A stretch of 64,000 bases of DNA from Chloroflexota bacterium (GTDB taxonomy: Bacteria > Chloroflexota > Anaerolineae > Anaerolineales > UBA4823): positions 56,802-120,801 of the forward strand of contig JAJUJL010000016.1 of the NCBI GenBank assembly GCA_029265355.1. The letters run 5' to 3'. The notes under the pieces are model-generated. The model saw only the letters and a program-made list of their open reading frames with translations, was not told the DNA's origin and ran no database searches. A program made the position numbers and the translations under genes. Shown here one piece after another: positions 29,475 through 39,681 of this stretch; the stretch's first letter is position 1, and each line of letters starts with the position of its first letter.

Positions 29475-31364
29475 TTATGCCTGGCGGAATTCTCCTTCAA
29501 CGACTTCGCCTTCATCGCGCCCATTTCCACTCGCTCCATACCCTGATGGAGATCCCTGGGCCTGGCGGGCGTAGAGCTGTTGGCTCAAGGCATGCAATGC
29601 ATTCTGCAGTTGCTCTGCTTGCTTGCGAATCAGGCCGGCATCTTCCGATTGCACAGCTTTTCGCACCTCGCGCAGCATGCCTTCGATCCGTTCGCGTTCG
29701 GCGCTGTCCACCTGGTTGCCCAGTTCACGCAAGGTTTTTTCAGTCTGGTAAACCAGGCTGTCGGCGGAGTTGCGGGCATCGATCAGCTCACGCCGCTTGC
29801 GATCTTCAGCCTCATGCGCTTTCGCTTCTCGAACCATGCGCTCGACCTCGTCTTTGCTCAAGTTGGTCGAGGCAGTAATGGTCACCCGCTGTTCCTTCAT
29901 TGTAGCCTTATCGCGAGCCGTCACACTCAAGATGCCATTGGCATCGATATCGAAGGTGACTTCCACCTGAGGAACACCGCGCGGCGCGGGCGGAATACCT
30001 TCCAGTCGGAAGCGACCCAGGCTGATATTGTCCGCCGCCATCGGACGCTCGCCCTGCAGAACATGCACATCCACAGCGGTCTGGTTGTCCTCGGCGGTAG
30101 AGAAGATCTCGGTGCGCTTAACCGGAATGGTGGTGTTCCGCTCGATCAAGGTGGTCATCACACCGCCCAGGGTTTCGACGCCCAAGGAAAGAGGCGTGAC
30201 ATCCAGAAGCAGCACATCCTTGACTTCACCGCCCAGCACACCCGCCTGGATTGCGGCCCCAACAGCGACCACCTCATCGGGATTTACCCCACGGTGCGGC
30301 TGCTTGCCGGTGAGAGATTGCACCAGCTCTTGAACCATGGGCATGCGCGTGGCGCCGCCCACCAAAACAACTTCATCGATCTGGTTGGCCTGCAAGCCAG
30401 CGTCTCTCAACGCTGCTGAGAACGGTCCTTTCAATCGTTCCACCAAATGCTCGCTGAGCTGTTCGAACCTGGCGCGCGAAAGCTTGAGCTGCAAGTGTTT
30501 TGGACCTGAAGCGTCTGCCGTAATGTACGGCAAGTTGATCTCTGTCTCGACTACGCTGGAAAGTTCGATCTTCGCCTTTTCGGCTGCCTCCCGCAAGCGC
30601 TGCAATGCCTGGCGATCCTTGCGCAGATCAATGCCCTGCTCGCGCAGGAATTCGTCCGCCAGCCAGTTCACGATCACTTCATCCCAATCATCGCCGCCCA
30701 GGTGTGTGTCGCCGTTGGTGGAACGCACTTCGATGACGCCATCGCCCACATCCAGGATCGAGACATCAAACGTGCCGCCGCCCAGATCGAACACCAGTAT
30801 GGTCTCATTGCTTTTCTTATCCAGGCCATACGCCAGGGCTGCTGCAGTCGGCTCATTGATGATGCGCATCACTTCCAAGCCAGCAATCTTACCAGCATCC
30901 TTGGTCGCCTGGCGCTGGCTGTCATTGAAATAAGCCGGCACCGTGATCACGGCTTTGCTCACCGGCTCGCCCAGGTAGGCTTCCGCATCCGCTTTCAGTT
31001 TACTCAGGATCATGGCTGAGATCTCTTGAGGGCTAAATTCTCTGCCGATCACCGGAATCTTGACGCGTGCATCGCCCGCCGGCCCTCTCACAACCTGGTA
31101 AGAGACAATTTTGCGCTCGGAAGCGACCTCATCATAGCGCCGACCCATAAAGCGCTTAATCGAATAAATGGTGTTTTCTGAATTGACCACAGCCTGGCGC
31201 TTGGCGGTTTGCCCCACCATGCGTTCACCGTTTTTGCTGAATGCAACCACAGATGGCAGCAACCGCCCACCCTCTGCGGTTGGAATGACAACCGGGTCGC
31301 CGCCTTCGATCACCGCGACGACACTGTTGGTTGTACCCAAGTCAATACCAATAATCTTTGCCAT
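29475..31364 (-). CDS. dnaK: molecular chaperone DnaK (Hsp70)
   Basis: [58 protein letters not shown]. Confidence 0.97.
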   Translation of the reverse strand: MAKIIGIDLGTTNSVVAVIEGGDPVVIPTAEGGRLLPSVVAFSKNGERMVGQTAKRQAVVNSENTIYSIKRFMGRRYDEVASERKIVSYQVVRGPAGDARVKIPVIGREFSPQEISAMILSKLKADAEAYLGEPVSKAVITVPAYFNDSQRQATKDAGKIAGLEVMRIINEPTAAALAYGLDKKSNETILVFDLGGGTFDVSILDVGDGVIEVRSTNGDTHLGGDDWDEVIVNWLADEFLREQGIDLRKDRQALQRLREAAEKAKIELSSVVETEINLPYITADASGPKHLQLKLSRARFEQLSEHLVERLKGPFSAALRDAGLQANQIDEVVLVGGATRMPMVQELVQSLTGKQPHRGVNPDEVVAVGAAIQAGVLGGEVKDVLLLDVTPLSLGVETLGGVMTTLIERNTTIPVKRTEIFSTAEDNQTAVDVHVLQGERPMAADNISLGRFRLEGIPPAPRGVPQVEVTFDIDANGILSVTARDKATMKEQRVTITASTNLSKDEVERMVREAKAHEAEDRKRRELIDARNSADSLVYQTEKTLRELGNQVDSAERERIEGMLREVRKAVQSEDAGLIRKQAEQLQNALHALSQQLYARQAQGSPSGYGASGNGRDEGEVVEGEFRQA

Positions 31365-31740
31365 AAGCCGCTCCTCTTTTGTTGCATAGGATTTACTGCA
31401 AGGATAGCGGCTGAGTGCAAGAATTGCGTTAACAAAAAATCAATAGAGTGTCAATTTTCCACCGACACCAGCTCTACAACGCCTCTTTTTCAGGCTTTTC
31501 TGTAACCCAACGCTTTTGGCAAGAACTATGCCAGGTTATGTGCGGTTTCCGAATGATCGACAGCCGAAATGCCTAACTCTCAACTTGCAATTGTTTAAGA
31601 TTGTTAACAGTTCTCCGAGTCACCGGTCCATGAAGCCTGCTGAAATGGTATACATGTGGGGGTGCCTCGATGCCTGACCCCTACAAACAAGGTGGGCAAG
31701 CATTTATGCAAGAAAGCCGGCTGAGCTAAAAATCTGTGTT

Positions 31741-31790
31741 TTTCTTAACATTCGATAATCTTAAAGTTTTTATTTTTTTTAGACTGGCGT
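31741..31790. other. AT-rich intergenic segment, possible DNA-unwinding element of an origin region
   Basis: tttcttaacattcgataatcttaaagtttttatttttttt in an otherwise GC-rich window, ~220 bp upstream of dnaA; no canonical DnaA boxes found by eye. Confidence 0.3.
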
Positions 31791-32012
31791 AGGGTTAGCG
31801 TATTGCTTAATTGGGGAGTCCTCTGCTAGAATATTAGACGCATAATCAATTTTTGTCCCTTTGGGGGGTTCACAACCTGTCATCACATACCCAGTCAATG
31901 GGTACGAGCAAGATAGTACCACACATCTTTGCCCCTGGCGATCCATCGGAGGGGCTGTAATAATCTGTCGCTGCGCATTGGATGACAGCGATTTTCGAGG
32001 AGGATAGCATAC

Positions 32013-33356
32013 ATGAACGCAGATCAGGCCTGGCAAGCCGCACTTGGTCAACTTCAAATGGAGATGCCGAAGGCTGCATTCGATACCTGGGTACGCGATG
32101 CAGAGCTCATCTCCTATGAAGATGGGAGTTTCATCATCGGAGTTCAGAACGCCTATGCGCGTGATTGGTTGGAGAGCCGCTTATCCAGCAAAATCAACCG
32201 CATGTTAACCGGCATTATGCACCGCTCGGTGGAGATCCGCTTCGTTGTCTGGCAACAGCCCCCTGAGGTAAAGTCTCCACCAGAAACATCGATTGTGGTA
32301 GAAGCCCATCGACAGCATTCACCAGAAAGCCCGAGCCTCAATCCCCGTTACACATTCGAAAACTTTATCGTTGGCGCCAGCAACCGGCTTGCCCACGCCG
32401 CTTCCCTGGCAGTTGCGGAAAGGCCTGCCATGACTTACAACCCCCTCTTTCTTTACGGCGGGGTTGGCCTGGGGAAAACCCATCTGCTACATGCCATCGG
32501 TAATGCCTGCAGCAATCGCGGCTTGCAGGTGCTGTATGTCTCCTCGGAAGAATTTACCAATGATCTGATCAATGCGATCCGCTCCCACAGCACCCAGGCA
32601 TTTCGCGATAAATACCGGCGCATTGACATCCTCTTGATCGACGATATCCAATTTATTGCCGGCAAAGAATCTACCCAAGAAGAGTTTTTTCACACCTTCA
32701 ATACCTTGCATGGGCAAAACAAACAACTGGTGATCTCCTCGGATCGACCCCCGAAAGCGATGGTCACTTTGGAAGAGCGGCTGAGATCGCGCTTCGAATG
32801 GGGCTTGATCGCCGATATCCAGCCGCCCGATCTGGAGACACGCGTTGCCATCTTACGCGGTAAGTCAGATCGCGCCGGTTATAATATCCCCGCTGAGGTT
32901 CTCGAAGTCATCGCTCGCAGAGTGCAATCCAATATCCGCGAATTGGAGGGTGCATTAACCCGAGTGGCCGCTTTTTCAAACTTGAGTGGCTTACCGCTGA
33001 CCGCGCAGACCGTCGAAAACATCCTGGTGGATCTGCTCCCACGCCGCAGCGAAGTTGAGCCCGATCAAATCGTGCGCAAAGTCGCCGAAACATTCAATGT
33101 GACGCTGGACCGTATGCTCGGTCGCGATCGCTCTCGAGAAGTGGCTTTGCCTCGCCAGATTGCCATGTATTTGCTGCGCGAGGAAGCCAATTGCTCCTTG
33201 CCCCAAATCGGAGAAGCGCTGGGCGGACGAGACCATACCACGGTCATGTATGGCTGCGAAAAAATTGCCGACATGCTCGAACGCGATGACCGCTTGCGCC
33301 GCCAATTGGTCGAAATTCGCAATCAACTCTACGGCTCATCCCCTCTCAGTGTGTGA
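32013..33356 (+). CDS. dnaA: chromosomal replication initiator protein DnaA
   Basis: PLFLYGGVGLGKTHLLHAIGN Walker A; C-terminal GGRDHTTVMYGCEKI DnaA signature. Confidence 0.97.
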   Translation: MNADQAWQAALGQLQMEMPKAAFDTWVRDAELISYEDGSFIIGVQNAYARDWLESRLSSKINRMLTGIMHRSVEIRFVVWQQPPEVKSPPETSIVVEAHRQHSPESPSLNPRYTFENFIVGASNRLAHAASLAVAERPAMTYNPLFLYGGVGLGKTHLLHAIGNACSNRGLQVLYVSSEEFTNDLINAIRSHSTQAFRDKYRRIDILLIDDIQFIAGKESTQEEFFHTFNTLHGQNKQLVISSDRPPKAMVTLEERLRSRFEWGLIADIQPPDLETRVAILRGKSDRAGYNIPAEVLEVIARRVQSNIRELEGALTRVAAFSNLSGLPLTAQTVENILVDLLPRRSEVEPDQIVRKVAETFNVTLDRMLGRDRSREVALPRQIAMYLLREEANCSLPQIGEALGGRDHTTVMYGCEKIADMLERDDRLRRQLVEIRNQLYGSSPLSV

Positions 33357-33453
33357 GCTGATAAAATTTTGTCCATTGGTGGAAAGGCGATTTTAGCGGG
33401 TCGAGCCCGTCACCTCACACCCAACCCGAAGTGTATCAGCCCTGTTCAGATAA

Positions 33454-33488
33454 GGCGTTCAGCCAGATTGGCTGAGCGCCTTTTTTTA
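33454..33488 (+). terminator. intrinsic terminator downstream of dnaA
   Basis: GGCGTTCAGCC-AGATT-GGCTGAGCGCC followed by TTTTTTTATT. Confidence 0.85.
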
Positions 33489-34682
33489 TTACAGTTCATC
33501 GCCCGTTGACGCGCCTTTGCCTGGCTTGCGCCACCAGTGGGAATCTGGTTGAGCGATTTCCGGCGCAGAATTTTCCGAAAAAGGATCGATATCAAACAGG
33601 TTCCCATAAATATACCGCCCAATCACACGCGCCGAAGCAATCGTAGGGGCAGCCAGTAAAATTCCAAGCACACCGGCAATCACCGCCCCGGTCACAATCC
33701 CCAGGATGACCACCACCGGTGGAAGATGCACCCGCCGTCCGATGATGCGCGGGATCAAGTAGTTCAGATCGAACTGCTGAAACACCATGTGCAGTCCGAT
33801 GACAAGCAGCATAAATGCCCAATTCGGTAACGGTAGATACGTGGAGCCAACAAAGAAAGCCAGTATGGAGGCGATGAAAAGCCAGATAGCATGACCGACG
33901 CTGGGCAAGAACTCCAACAGACCTGCCAACACGCCCATCGCCAGGGCAAAGGGCAACCCCAAGACCAGGCAGAATACAGTGATGATGCTGGCAACCACCA
34001 GAGCCAGGACGATCTGTCCGCGGAAGAAAGCGCTCCAAATCTCGCGAATCATCTCTGTCAGGCGCAGGTAATCGGGCTTGAAAGCAGGGGGCACCAGGCG
34101 CTCCAACCAATTGGACAACGCTCCTGAGTCCTTGACCAGGTAGAAGGAAACCACTACGGTGAAGATCACCCACACAATCGAGCCGATAGCCCGGATTAGA
34201 AAGCTGAATGTTTGCCCAACAACCGGTTCGATCAAGCCCTGCAAGCCTTGGATCAATCCTTGAAAACTCGCTTCAAGGTCCAGTCTAAACCCGGCAATGC
34301 TGATGGTTCCCCGGAAAAACGAACGGGCTTCATCCAAAAAGCGCTGCAGGTCAAGGCTCATACCGCTCAGTTGGTTGGCGAGTGGTGGAATAATCAACAT
34401 CAATATCGCGCCCAATACACCCAGCAGAAACACGTAAGAGATCAGCGTCGCCAGGGCGCGTGGCAGGTGGAATCGGTCCTCGCAAAAATTGGCCACCGGT
34501 GTCAAAATATAAGCCAGGATTAAGGCCATCACCAGCGGCGCCAGTACAACATTAAACCGGTAGAGGAAGTAAACAGCCAATGCGATCAGCACGAGGCTGA
34601 CAGTTGACTTGGCGCGAGGCGACCAGACCGGCCTGGGATTATCCATATAATCGATTCTAGTGATTTCGAGGAAAAAAATCAA
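33489..34682 (-). CDS. AI-2E family transporter (PerM-like)
   Basis: LAPLVMALILAYILTPVANF; GVLAGLLEFLPSVGHAI; C-terminal YLIPRIIGRRVHLPPVVVILGIVTGA. Confidence 0.85.
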   Translation of the reverse strand: MIFFLEITRIDYMDNPRPVWSPRAKSTVSLVLIALAVYFLYRFNVVLAPLVMALILAYILTPVANFCEDRFHLPRALATLISYVFLLGVLGAILMLIIPPLANQLSGMSLDLQRFLDEARSFFRGTISIAGFRLDLEASFQGLIQGLQGLIEPVVGQTFSFLIRAIGSIVWVIFTVVVSFYLVKDSGALSNWLERLVPPAFKPDYLRLTEMIREIWSAFFRGQIVLALVVASIITVFCLVLGLPFALAMGVLAGLLEFLPSVGHAIWLFIASILAFFVGSTYLPLPNWAFMLLVIGLHMVFQQFDLNYLIPRIIGRRVHLPPVVVILGIVTGAVIAGVLGILLAAPTIASARVIGRYIYGNLFDIDPFSENSAPEIAQPDSHWWRKPGKGASTGDEL

Positions 34683-34698
34683 ATTAAGTTGAAAGCCA

Positions 34699-34737
34699 GA
34701 TACCGTGACAGGATGAGGTCCACCCTGTCACGGTATC
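34699..34737. repeat. 14-bp perfect inverted repeat (hairpin) without poly-T
   Basis: GATACCGTGACAGG-ATGAGGTCCAC-CCTGTCACGGTATC. Confidence 0.75.
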
Positions 34738-34804
34738 CCTTCGGCGAATATCCCCTCAGTTGATAATCGATCGTGAATCTTGAATAGTGTATTGCGTGCT
34801 CACG

Positions 34805-35029
34805 CTAGTTGAGCAGGAAAGACAACACCACCAACACGACAAAAAATGAGCCCGCCAGCAATCCGATGCGTCTCAAGTCCTTGATCACAGGTGTGTAATC
34901 CGGGTTGAACTCACGCTCTCCACTGCGAATAGCTGTGCGAGCGGTAGCTGACTCTGCGGCCGTGCTCACCGTGTTGGTTTGACGACGTACCTGCCGTTTC
35001 ATTTTCTTCGCCATAATCAAATTCTCCAA
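34805..35029 (-). CDS. small single-TM protein (~70 aa)
   Basis: Basic N-terminus, C-terminal TM LLAGSFFVVLVVLSFLLN; directly downstream of the sortase gene. Confidence 0.55.
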   Translation of the reverse strand: MENLIMAKKMKRQVRRQTNTVSTAAESATARTAIRSGEREFNPDYTPVIKDLRRIGLLAGSFFVVLVVLSFLLN

Positions 35030-35079
35030 TCAGAATTGGGCATCTCCCAGGTTGCCGGGCCTGGGGAATTGCCACGGAA

Positions 35080-35997
35080 TTACGATCCGCCATCCCCTTG
35101 CAAACGCGCCTGCACCACGATGCGCTGGTTATCCACCAGGTAGGGATAGCAGGAAATCAAAGTCAAGGTGGGCTTTGCGGTCGGCGCCATCACTTCAACC
35201 GCGGTGGGTTCCACAATTTTCGTCTCCACGACCACATAGGTGTATGAACGTTGGTTGGTGAAAACCACCACCGTATCGCCGGGCTTCAATTGGTCCAGAT
35301 CGCGGAAAATCTCGCCAAAGATATCGTTGTGAGCCGACAAGACCAGGTTGCCGTCTTTTCCTGGATCAGCGGAGCCGATGTGCTGACCGACGCCTTTTTT
35401 TAACTGCTCCCAGCCATCCCCTTGCACAACCGGTGCATCCACTCGAATAGCAGGCACCTGGATACGGATGGCCTGCTCCACACCCGGGGTTGGGATGGGG
35501 ACATTCGCCAGCGATTGCACCAGGGGACGCAAGTGATCGGGGATTTCTGCGTCGTTCGGACGTGGCGCCTCGCCTGCATTCGGCGGGGTATGGCCGGAAG
35601 GCAACACCACCGCCAGGATCAACGGGGTGGGTGTCAGGGTGGGTTGCACCTGGGCTGCAGCAAATTCCTGGTTGACTTCACGCAGGGCGCTGGTGATACT
35701 AAAGAGCACAAACAAGATCCCCGCCACCGCCCCAACTTCAACCAGCAGCAACAGCCCATCGAGAATCTTGCGCGCCCGGGAGCGTCCAGCTTTGGCAGCC
35801 TGCGACTCATCAGTGTCCTCGATCACCCCGGAATGAAAATGATCCAGCGACGCATCCGCATTGGGCGCCAGAATAACTGCGCGTCCTGTGCGTCGGAACC
35901 GCTCCAACCGTTCCTGGCGAGCCGCGCGCCGCTTTTCCACCAACATCCAGCGCAGCTCATCCGCCGACAAATCTTCAGGCTTGTTCTTACTTGGCAC
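35080..35997 (-). CDS. class D/E-like sortase
   Basis: N-terminal TM; sortase core IRIPAIRVDAPVVQGDG..., LVLSAHNDIFGEIFRDLDQLKPGD, catalytic TLISCYPY. Confidence 0.85.
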   Translation of the reverse strand: MPSKNKPEDLSADELRWMLVEKRRAARQERLERFRRTGRAVILAPNADASLDHFHSGVIEDTDESQAAKAGRSRARKILDGLLLLVEVGAVAGILFVLFSITSALREVNQEFAAAQVQPTLTPTPLILAVVLPSGHTPPNAGEAPRPNDAEIPDHLRPLVQSLANVPIPTPGVEQAIRIQVPAIRVDAPVVQGDGWEQLKKGVGQHIGSADPGKDGNLVLSAHNDIFGEIFRDLDQLKPGDTVVVFTNQRSYTYVVVETKIVEPTAVEVMAPTAKPTLTLISCYPYLVDNQRIVVQARLQGDGGS

Positions 35998-36042
35998 GCA
36001 GCGATTATACCTTAAATGAATCGATCCTTTCTTTGCGTGCCA

Positions 36043-37488
36043 TCAACCGCCTATCCCACCGCCGATGATCCCGCCCTCCGTCAGCCTCCGCATATCGGAT
36101 AGAGCGTTCTCGATCTCTAGCGGTGTGACCAATCGCTGCTCATCGCGATGTTTCAATTGTCCCGCGCGCGCCATCTGCACCGCCAGTTCGCCAACCGTCT
36201 TACCCGATTTCAGCGCCTCCTTGACCAGCGCCGCGCCTGCAGCATAACCGATCAACGGGTTCAAGGCAGTCACCACAATGGCGTTCTGCGCCAACCAACC
36301 CTCCGCCTTGGCGCGATTGGCCTGCAAACCGCGCACACATTTATCGGTGAAGGCGCGCACCGAACCAATTATCACTTGCATGGCCTCGAAGAGATTGTGC
36401 GCAATAATTGGCATCATCACATTCAATTCAAGCTGGCCTGCCTGGGCCGCCAGCGCCACGGTATGGTCGTTTCCCTGCACATGAAACATTGCCATATTCA
36501 ACATCTCTGCCAGCACCGGGTTTACTTTGCCGGGCATGATGCTGGAGCCCGGTTGTACCGGTGGCAGGCGCAGCTCGTCCAGCCCAGTGGAAGGGCCTGA
36601 AGCCAGCAAGCGAAAATCATTGGCTATGCGCGTCAGCGTAATGGCCAATGTGCGCAGCGCGGCAGAAAAATCCGCCGCGTCCGCCATCGATTGCATGCTC
36701 TCGAAAAGATTCTCTGACTCGAACAGCTCCAGCCCGGTCAATTCCGCCAAGCGCTGCACCATGCGCGCATGGTACTCAGGGTGAGCGTTCAGTCCGGTTC
36801 CAGCAGCCGTGCCGCCGATACCCAACCGGCGCAGACCCTGCGCAGAGCGGCGGATGCGCTCGGCATCGCGCCTGACGGCCACGGCATATCCTGAAAATTC
36901 CTGCCCCAAGCGCACGGGTACAGCATCCTGCAGGTGAGTGCGTCCAGATTTTACGATATCGTCGAACTCAATCGCCTTCTGCTGCAAAGCCGCGGCCAGC
37001 TCTTCCACAACTCCGAGCAGCTCATCCAGGCGCCACAGGCAGCCCAGGCGTATGGCAGTTGGTATCGTGTCATTGGTGGACTGCGCCATATTGACATGGT
37101 CGTTCGGGTGAACCCAATACTGTCCAACTTGCCCGCCCAGAATCTGCGTGGCCCGGTTGGCAATCACCTCGTTGGTGTTCATGTTTTGACTGGTGCCAGC
37201 CCCGGCTTGAAACGGATCGACCACAAACTGCTCATCCCACCGCCCTTCGATCACCTCCTGGGCTGCTTGAACGATCGCCCCCGCCAGTCTCCCCTCGAGC
37301 AACCCAAGGTCGCGGTTCACTTCCGCCGCGGCGCGCTTAATCACCGCCATCGACCAGATAAACGCTCGCCAGGGACGCAGCCCCGAAATCGGAAAATTTA
37401 GTACAGCTCTTTGGGTCTGGATGCCATACAGTGCCTCTGCAGGCACCTCTAATTCTCCCAACGAATCGCGCTCCATTCGTACGCTCAT
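36043..37488 (-). CDS. aspartase/fumarase superfamily lyase (aspartate ammonia-lyase or class II fumarase type)
   Basis: MSVRMERDSLGELEVPAEALYGIQTQRAVLNF; GSSIMPGKVNPVLAEML signature; start ATG 37488 rather than the 38121 ORF start. Confidence 0.85.
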   Translation of the reverse strand: MSVRMERDSLGELEVPAEALYGIQTQRAVLNFPISGLRPWRAFIWSMAVIKRAAAEVNRDLGLLEGRLAGAIVQAAQEVIEGRWDEQFVVDPFQAGAGTSQNMNTNEVIANRATQILGGQVGQYWVHPNDHVNMAQSTNDTIPTAIRLGCLWRLDELLGVVEELAAALQQKAIEFDDIVKSGRTHLQDAVPVRLGQEFSGYAVAVRRDAERIRRSAQGLRRLGIGGTAAGTGLNAHPEYHARMVQRLAELTGLELFESENLFESMQSMADAADFSAALRTLAITLTRIANDFRLLASGPSTGLDELRLPPVQPGSSIMPGKVNPVLAEMLNMAMFHVQGNDHTVALAAQAGQLELNVMMPIIAHNLFEAMQVIIGSVRAFTDKCVRGLQANRAKAEGWLAQNAIVVTALNPLIGYAAGAALVKEALKSGKTVGELAVQMARAGQLKHRDEQRLVTPLEIENALSDMRRLTEGGIIGGGIGG

Positions 37489-37731
37489 TTGCTTTCGCTC
37501 CTGGATGAATTTCGGGGGGTGTTCTGGCGGGCATAGCCCGCTCGAAAACCCACCACTTTGCGTCAAGGCATAAGTGCTAAACAATTTTAGCTGATGACTT
37601 ACCCGGCAAGAAAAATCTAGCCTGGGTTTAATCATCGTCGGCGCCCCATGAAATACCTGCCAGACAACCTGCGTGGGTATAATACAGTCAAAGCTCTGGC
37701 TGGAATATCTCAACCCATAAACTGAGGATCT

Positions 37732-38982
37732 ATGCTCATCCATTCCGCTTCTCAATTGCTCACTCTTGCTGGCGGACCGCAGCGCGGCGCTGCGCTCGGC
37801 GCACTCAATATCATCGAAGATGGCGCGCTGCTGATCAATGGGGAAAAGATCATCGCCATTGGAACAAGTGCAGAATTGCGAGCTGCCTATCCCAATGAAC
37901 CTGCCCTGGATGCTGGCGGCTGTGTTGTCATGCCAGGATTTGTCGATCCCCATACGCATGCGATCTGGGCTGGCGACCGGGCTGCCGAATTCGAGATGCG
38001 CTTGCAGGGAAAATCCTACCTGGAAATCATGGCTGCCGGCGGCGGTATCCTCTCGACAGTGCGAGCTACGCGTACCTCTTCCCTGGAAAAATTGATCACA
38101 CAGACCCGGCCGCGCCTGCAAGCGATGTTCGCTTGCGGCACCACCACCGCCGAGGTAAAAACCGGCTATGGGCTACGCATGGCTACCGAGCTGCGCATGC
38201 TGCAAGCGCTGCTGGCGTTGAATGCCGAAGGCCCATTGGAGCTTGCCTTTACCTTCTTGGGCGCGCATGCCATCCCCCCGGAATACAATGACAACCCAGA
38301 TGAGTACACCGACCTGCTCTGCGAAACAATGCTGCCCACATTGAAAGAGTGGTGGCCCAGCCAGGCTCCTGATTTGCCCTTGCCGTTCGTCGATGTGTTT
38401 TGTGAAACCGGGGCGTTTACCCTGCAGCAATCCCGCAAGATCCTTGAAAAAGCTCGGGCGCTGGGTTTTCCGCTTAAGATCCACGCTGACGAATTCGACA
38501 ACCTGGGCGGCGCCAGCCTGGCAGCCGAATTGGGCGCTCATTCCGCCGACCACCTGGTCGCCACCTCGCCGCAAGATATCGCAGCGCTGGCCGCCTCCGA
38601 TACCGTCGCCGTGGCGCTGCCCTGTACACCCTTTGGGCTGGCGGAGACACACTATACCCCTGCCCGCCAAATCCTGGATGCCGGAGGCCTGCTGGCCATC
38701 GCCACCGATCTCAATCCAGGCACAGCCTGGTGTGAAAACATGCAGTTTGCGATCGCCCTGGCCTGCCGTTACATGAAGCTCACCCCGGCCCAAGCCATTG
38801 CCGCTGCCACCATCAACTCGGCGGCCGCGGTCGGGCGCGCGGCGCAGGTCGGTTCGCTCGAAGTTGGGAAACAGGCTGATGTGCTGATCTTGAGCGTCTC
38901 CGATTACCGCCACCTGGGATATCGCTTTGGCGGCAACCTGGTGCGCACCGTGATCAAAAAGGGCCGGCCATACCCGGTATAA
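37732..38982 (+). CDS. hutI: imidazolonepropionase
   Basis: MPGFVDPHTHAIWAGDRAAEFEMRLQGKSYLEI; KTGYGL; IHADEFDNLGGASLAAELGAHSADHL. Confidence 0.93.
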   Translation: MLIHSASQLLTLAGGPQRGAALGALNIIEDGALLINGEKIIAIGTSAELRAAYPNEPALDAGGCVVMPGFVDPHTHAIWAGDRAAEFEMRLQGKSYLEIMAAGGGILSTVRATRTSSLEKLITQTRPRLQAMFACGTTTAEVKTGYGLRMATELRMLQALLALNAEGPLELAFTFLGAHAIPPEYNDNPDEYTDLLCETMLPTLKEWWPSQAPDLPLPFVDVFCETGAFTLQQSRKILEKARALGFPLKIHADEFDNLGGASLAAELGAHSADHLVATSPQDIAALAASDTVAVALPCTPFGLAETHYTPARQILDAGGLLAIATDLNPGTAWCENMQFAIALACRYMKLTPAQAIAAATINSAAAVGRAAQVGSLEVGKQADVLILSVSDYRHLGYRFGGNLVRTVIKKGRPYPV

Positions 38983-38990
38983 TTGCGGCT

Positions 38991-39635
38991 ATGCCAACCT
39001 TCGAACAGGCCTCCGCCTGGTACTCCTCTGGCGATCCGGTGCACGGCCTGGAGCATATCCAACGCGTTTACCGCCTGGCAGAACGCATCGCTCGCGAAGA
39101 GGGTGCCGATATCGAGATAGTGCGCGCCGCCGCATTGCTGCATGACCTGGATAGCAGCCAGGCAACCTCTACTGCGCAGGATCTTCGCCAGCAGCACCAA
39201 GTTTCGTCTGCTGATCTGGCTGGTCAGATACTACAGAGGGAAGGCTGGTCGGCGGAACGCATCCAGGCTGTCCAGCACTGTATCCGCGCGCATCGTTTCC
39301 GCCAGCGAAATGAGCCCCCGCAAACCATCGAAGCAAAAGTGCTATACGATGCTGACAAATTGGATGCCATCGGGGCCACCGGTTTTGCACGGGCGGTGGC
39401 CTATGCCATGCAAGCAAACCAACCCATTTATGCCCGTCCATCGGCGCAGTTCATCGCCACAGGGCAATTGGAGCCGGGCGAGCCGCACAGCGCATTCCAT
39501 GAATACCTCTTCAAATTGAGCAAAATTGAGCAGCAATTGTTCACACCCACCGCTCGCCGCCTGGCGCAATCCCGCAACCGGGTGATGCGCGCTGCTTTCG
39601 ATCAGCTCGCCGCAGAGATGGAAGGCGAAACCTGA
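38991..39635 (+). CDS. HD-domain phosphohydrolase
   Basis: HGLEHIQRVYRLAERIAREEGADIEIVRAAALLHDL, H...HD motif. Confidence 0.8.
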   Translation: MPTFEQASAWYSSGDPVHGLEHIQRVYRLAERIAREEGADIEIVRAAALLHDLDSSQATSTAQDLRQQHQVSSADLAGQILQREGWSAERIQAVQHCIRAHRFRQRNEPPQTIEAKVLYDADKLDAIGATGFARAVAYAMQANQPIYARPSAQFIATGQLEPGEPHSAFHEYLFKLSKIEQQLFTPTARRLAQSRNRVMRAAFDQLAAEMEGET

Positions 39636-39681
39636 CAAATCTGTGGGTAAAGAGAAAACCCAATCAGGCTAAAATAATCTT

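Noticed and set aside
31400-31460. CIRCE (HrcA) operator upstream of dnaK
   Set aside because: Only a partial half-site (TTGCACTC on the minus strand) was found; no TTAGCACTC-N9-GAGTGCTAA.
37489-38121. N-terminal extension of the 692-aa lyase ORF
   Set aside because: Homology-like sequence begins at MSVRMERDSLGELEVPAEALYG (ATG 37488). The upstream part is antisense to hutI and looks like read-through of an open frame.
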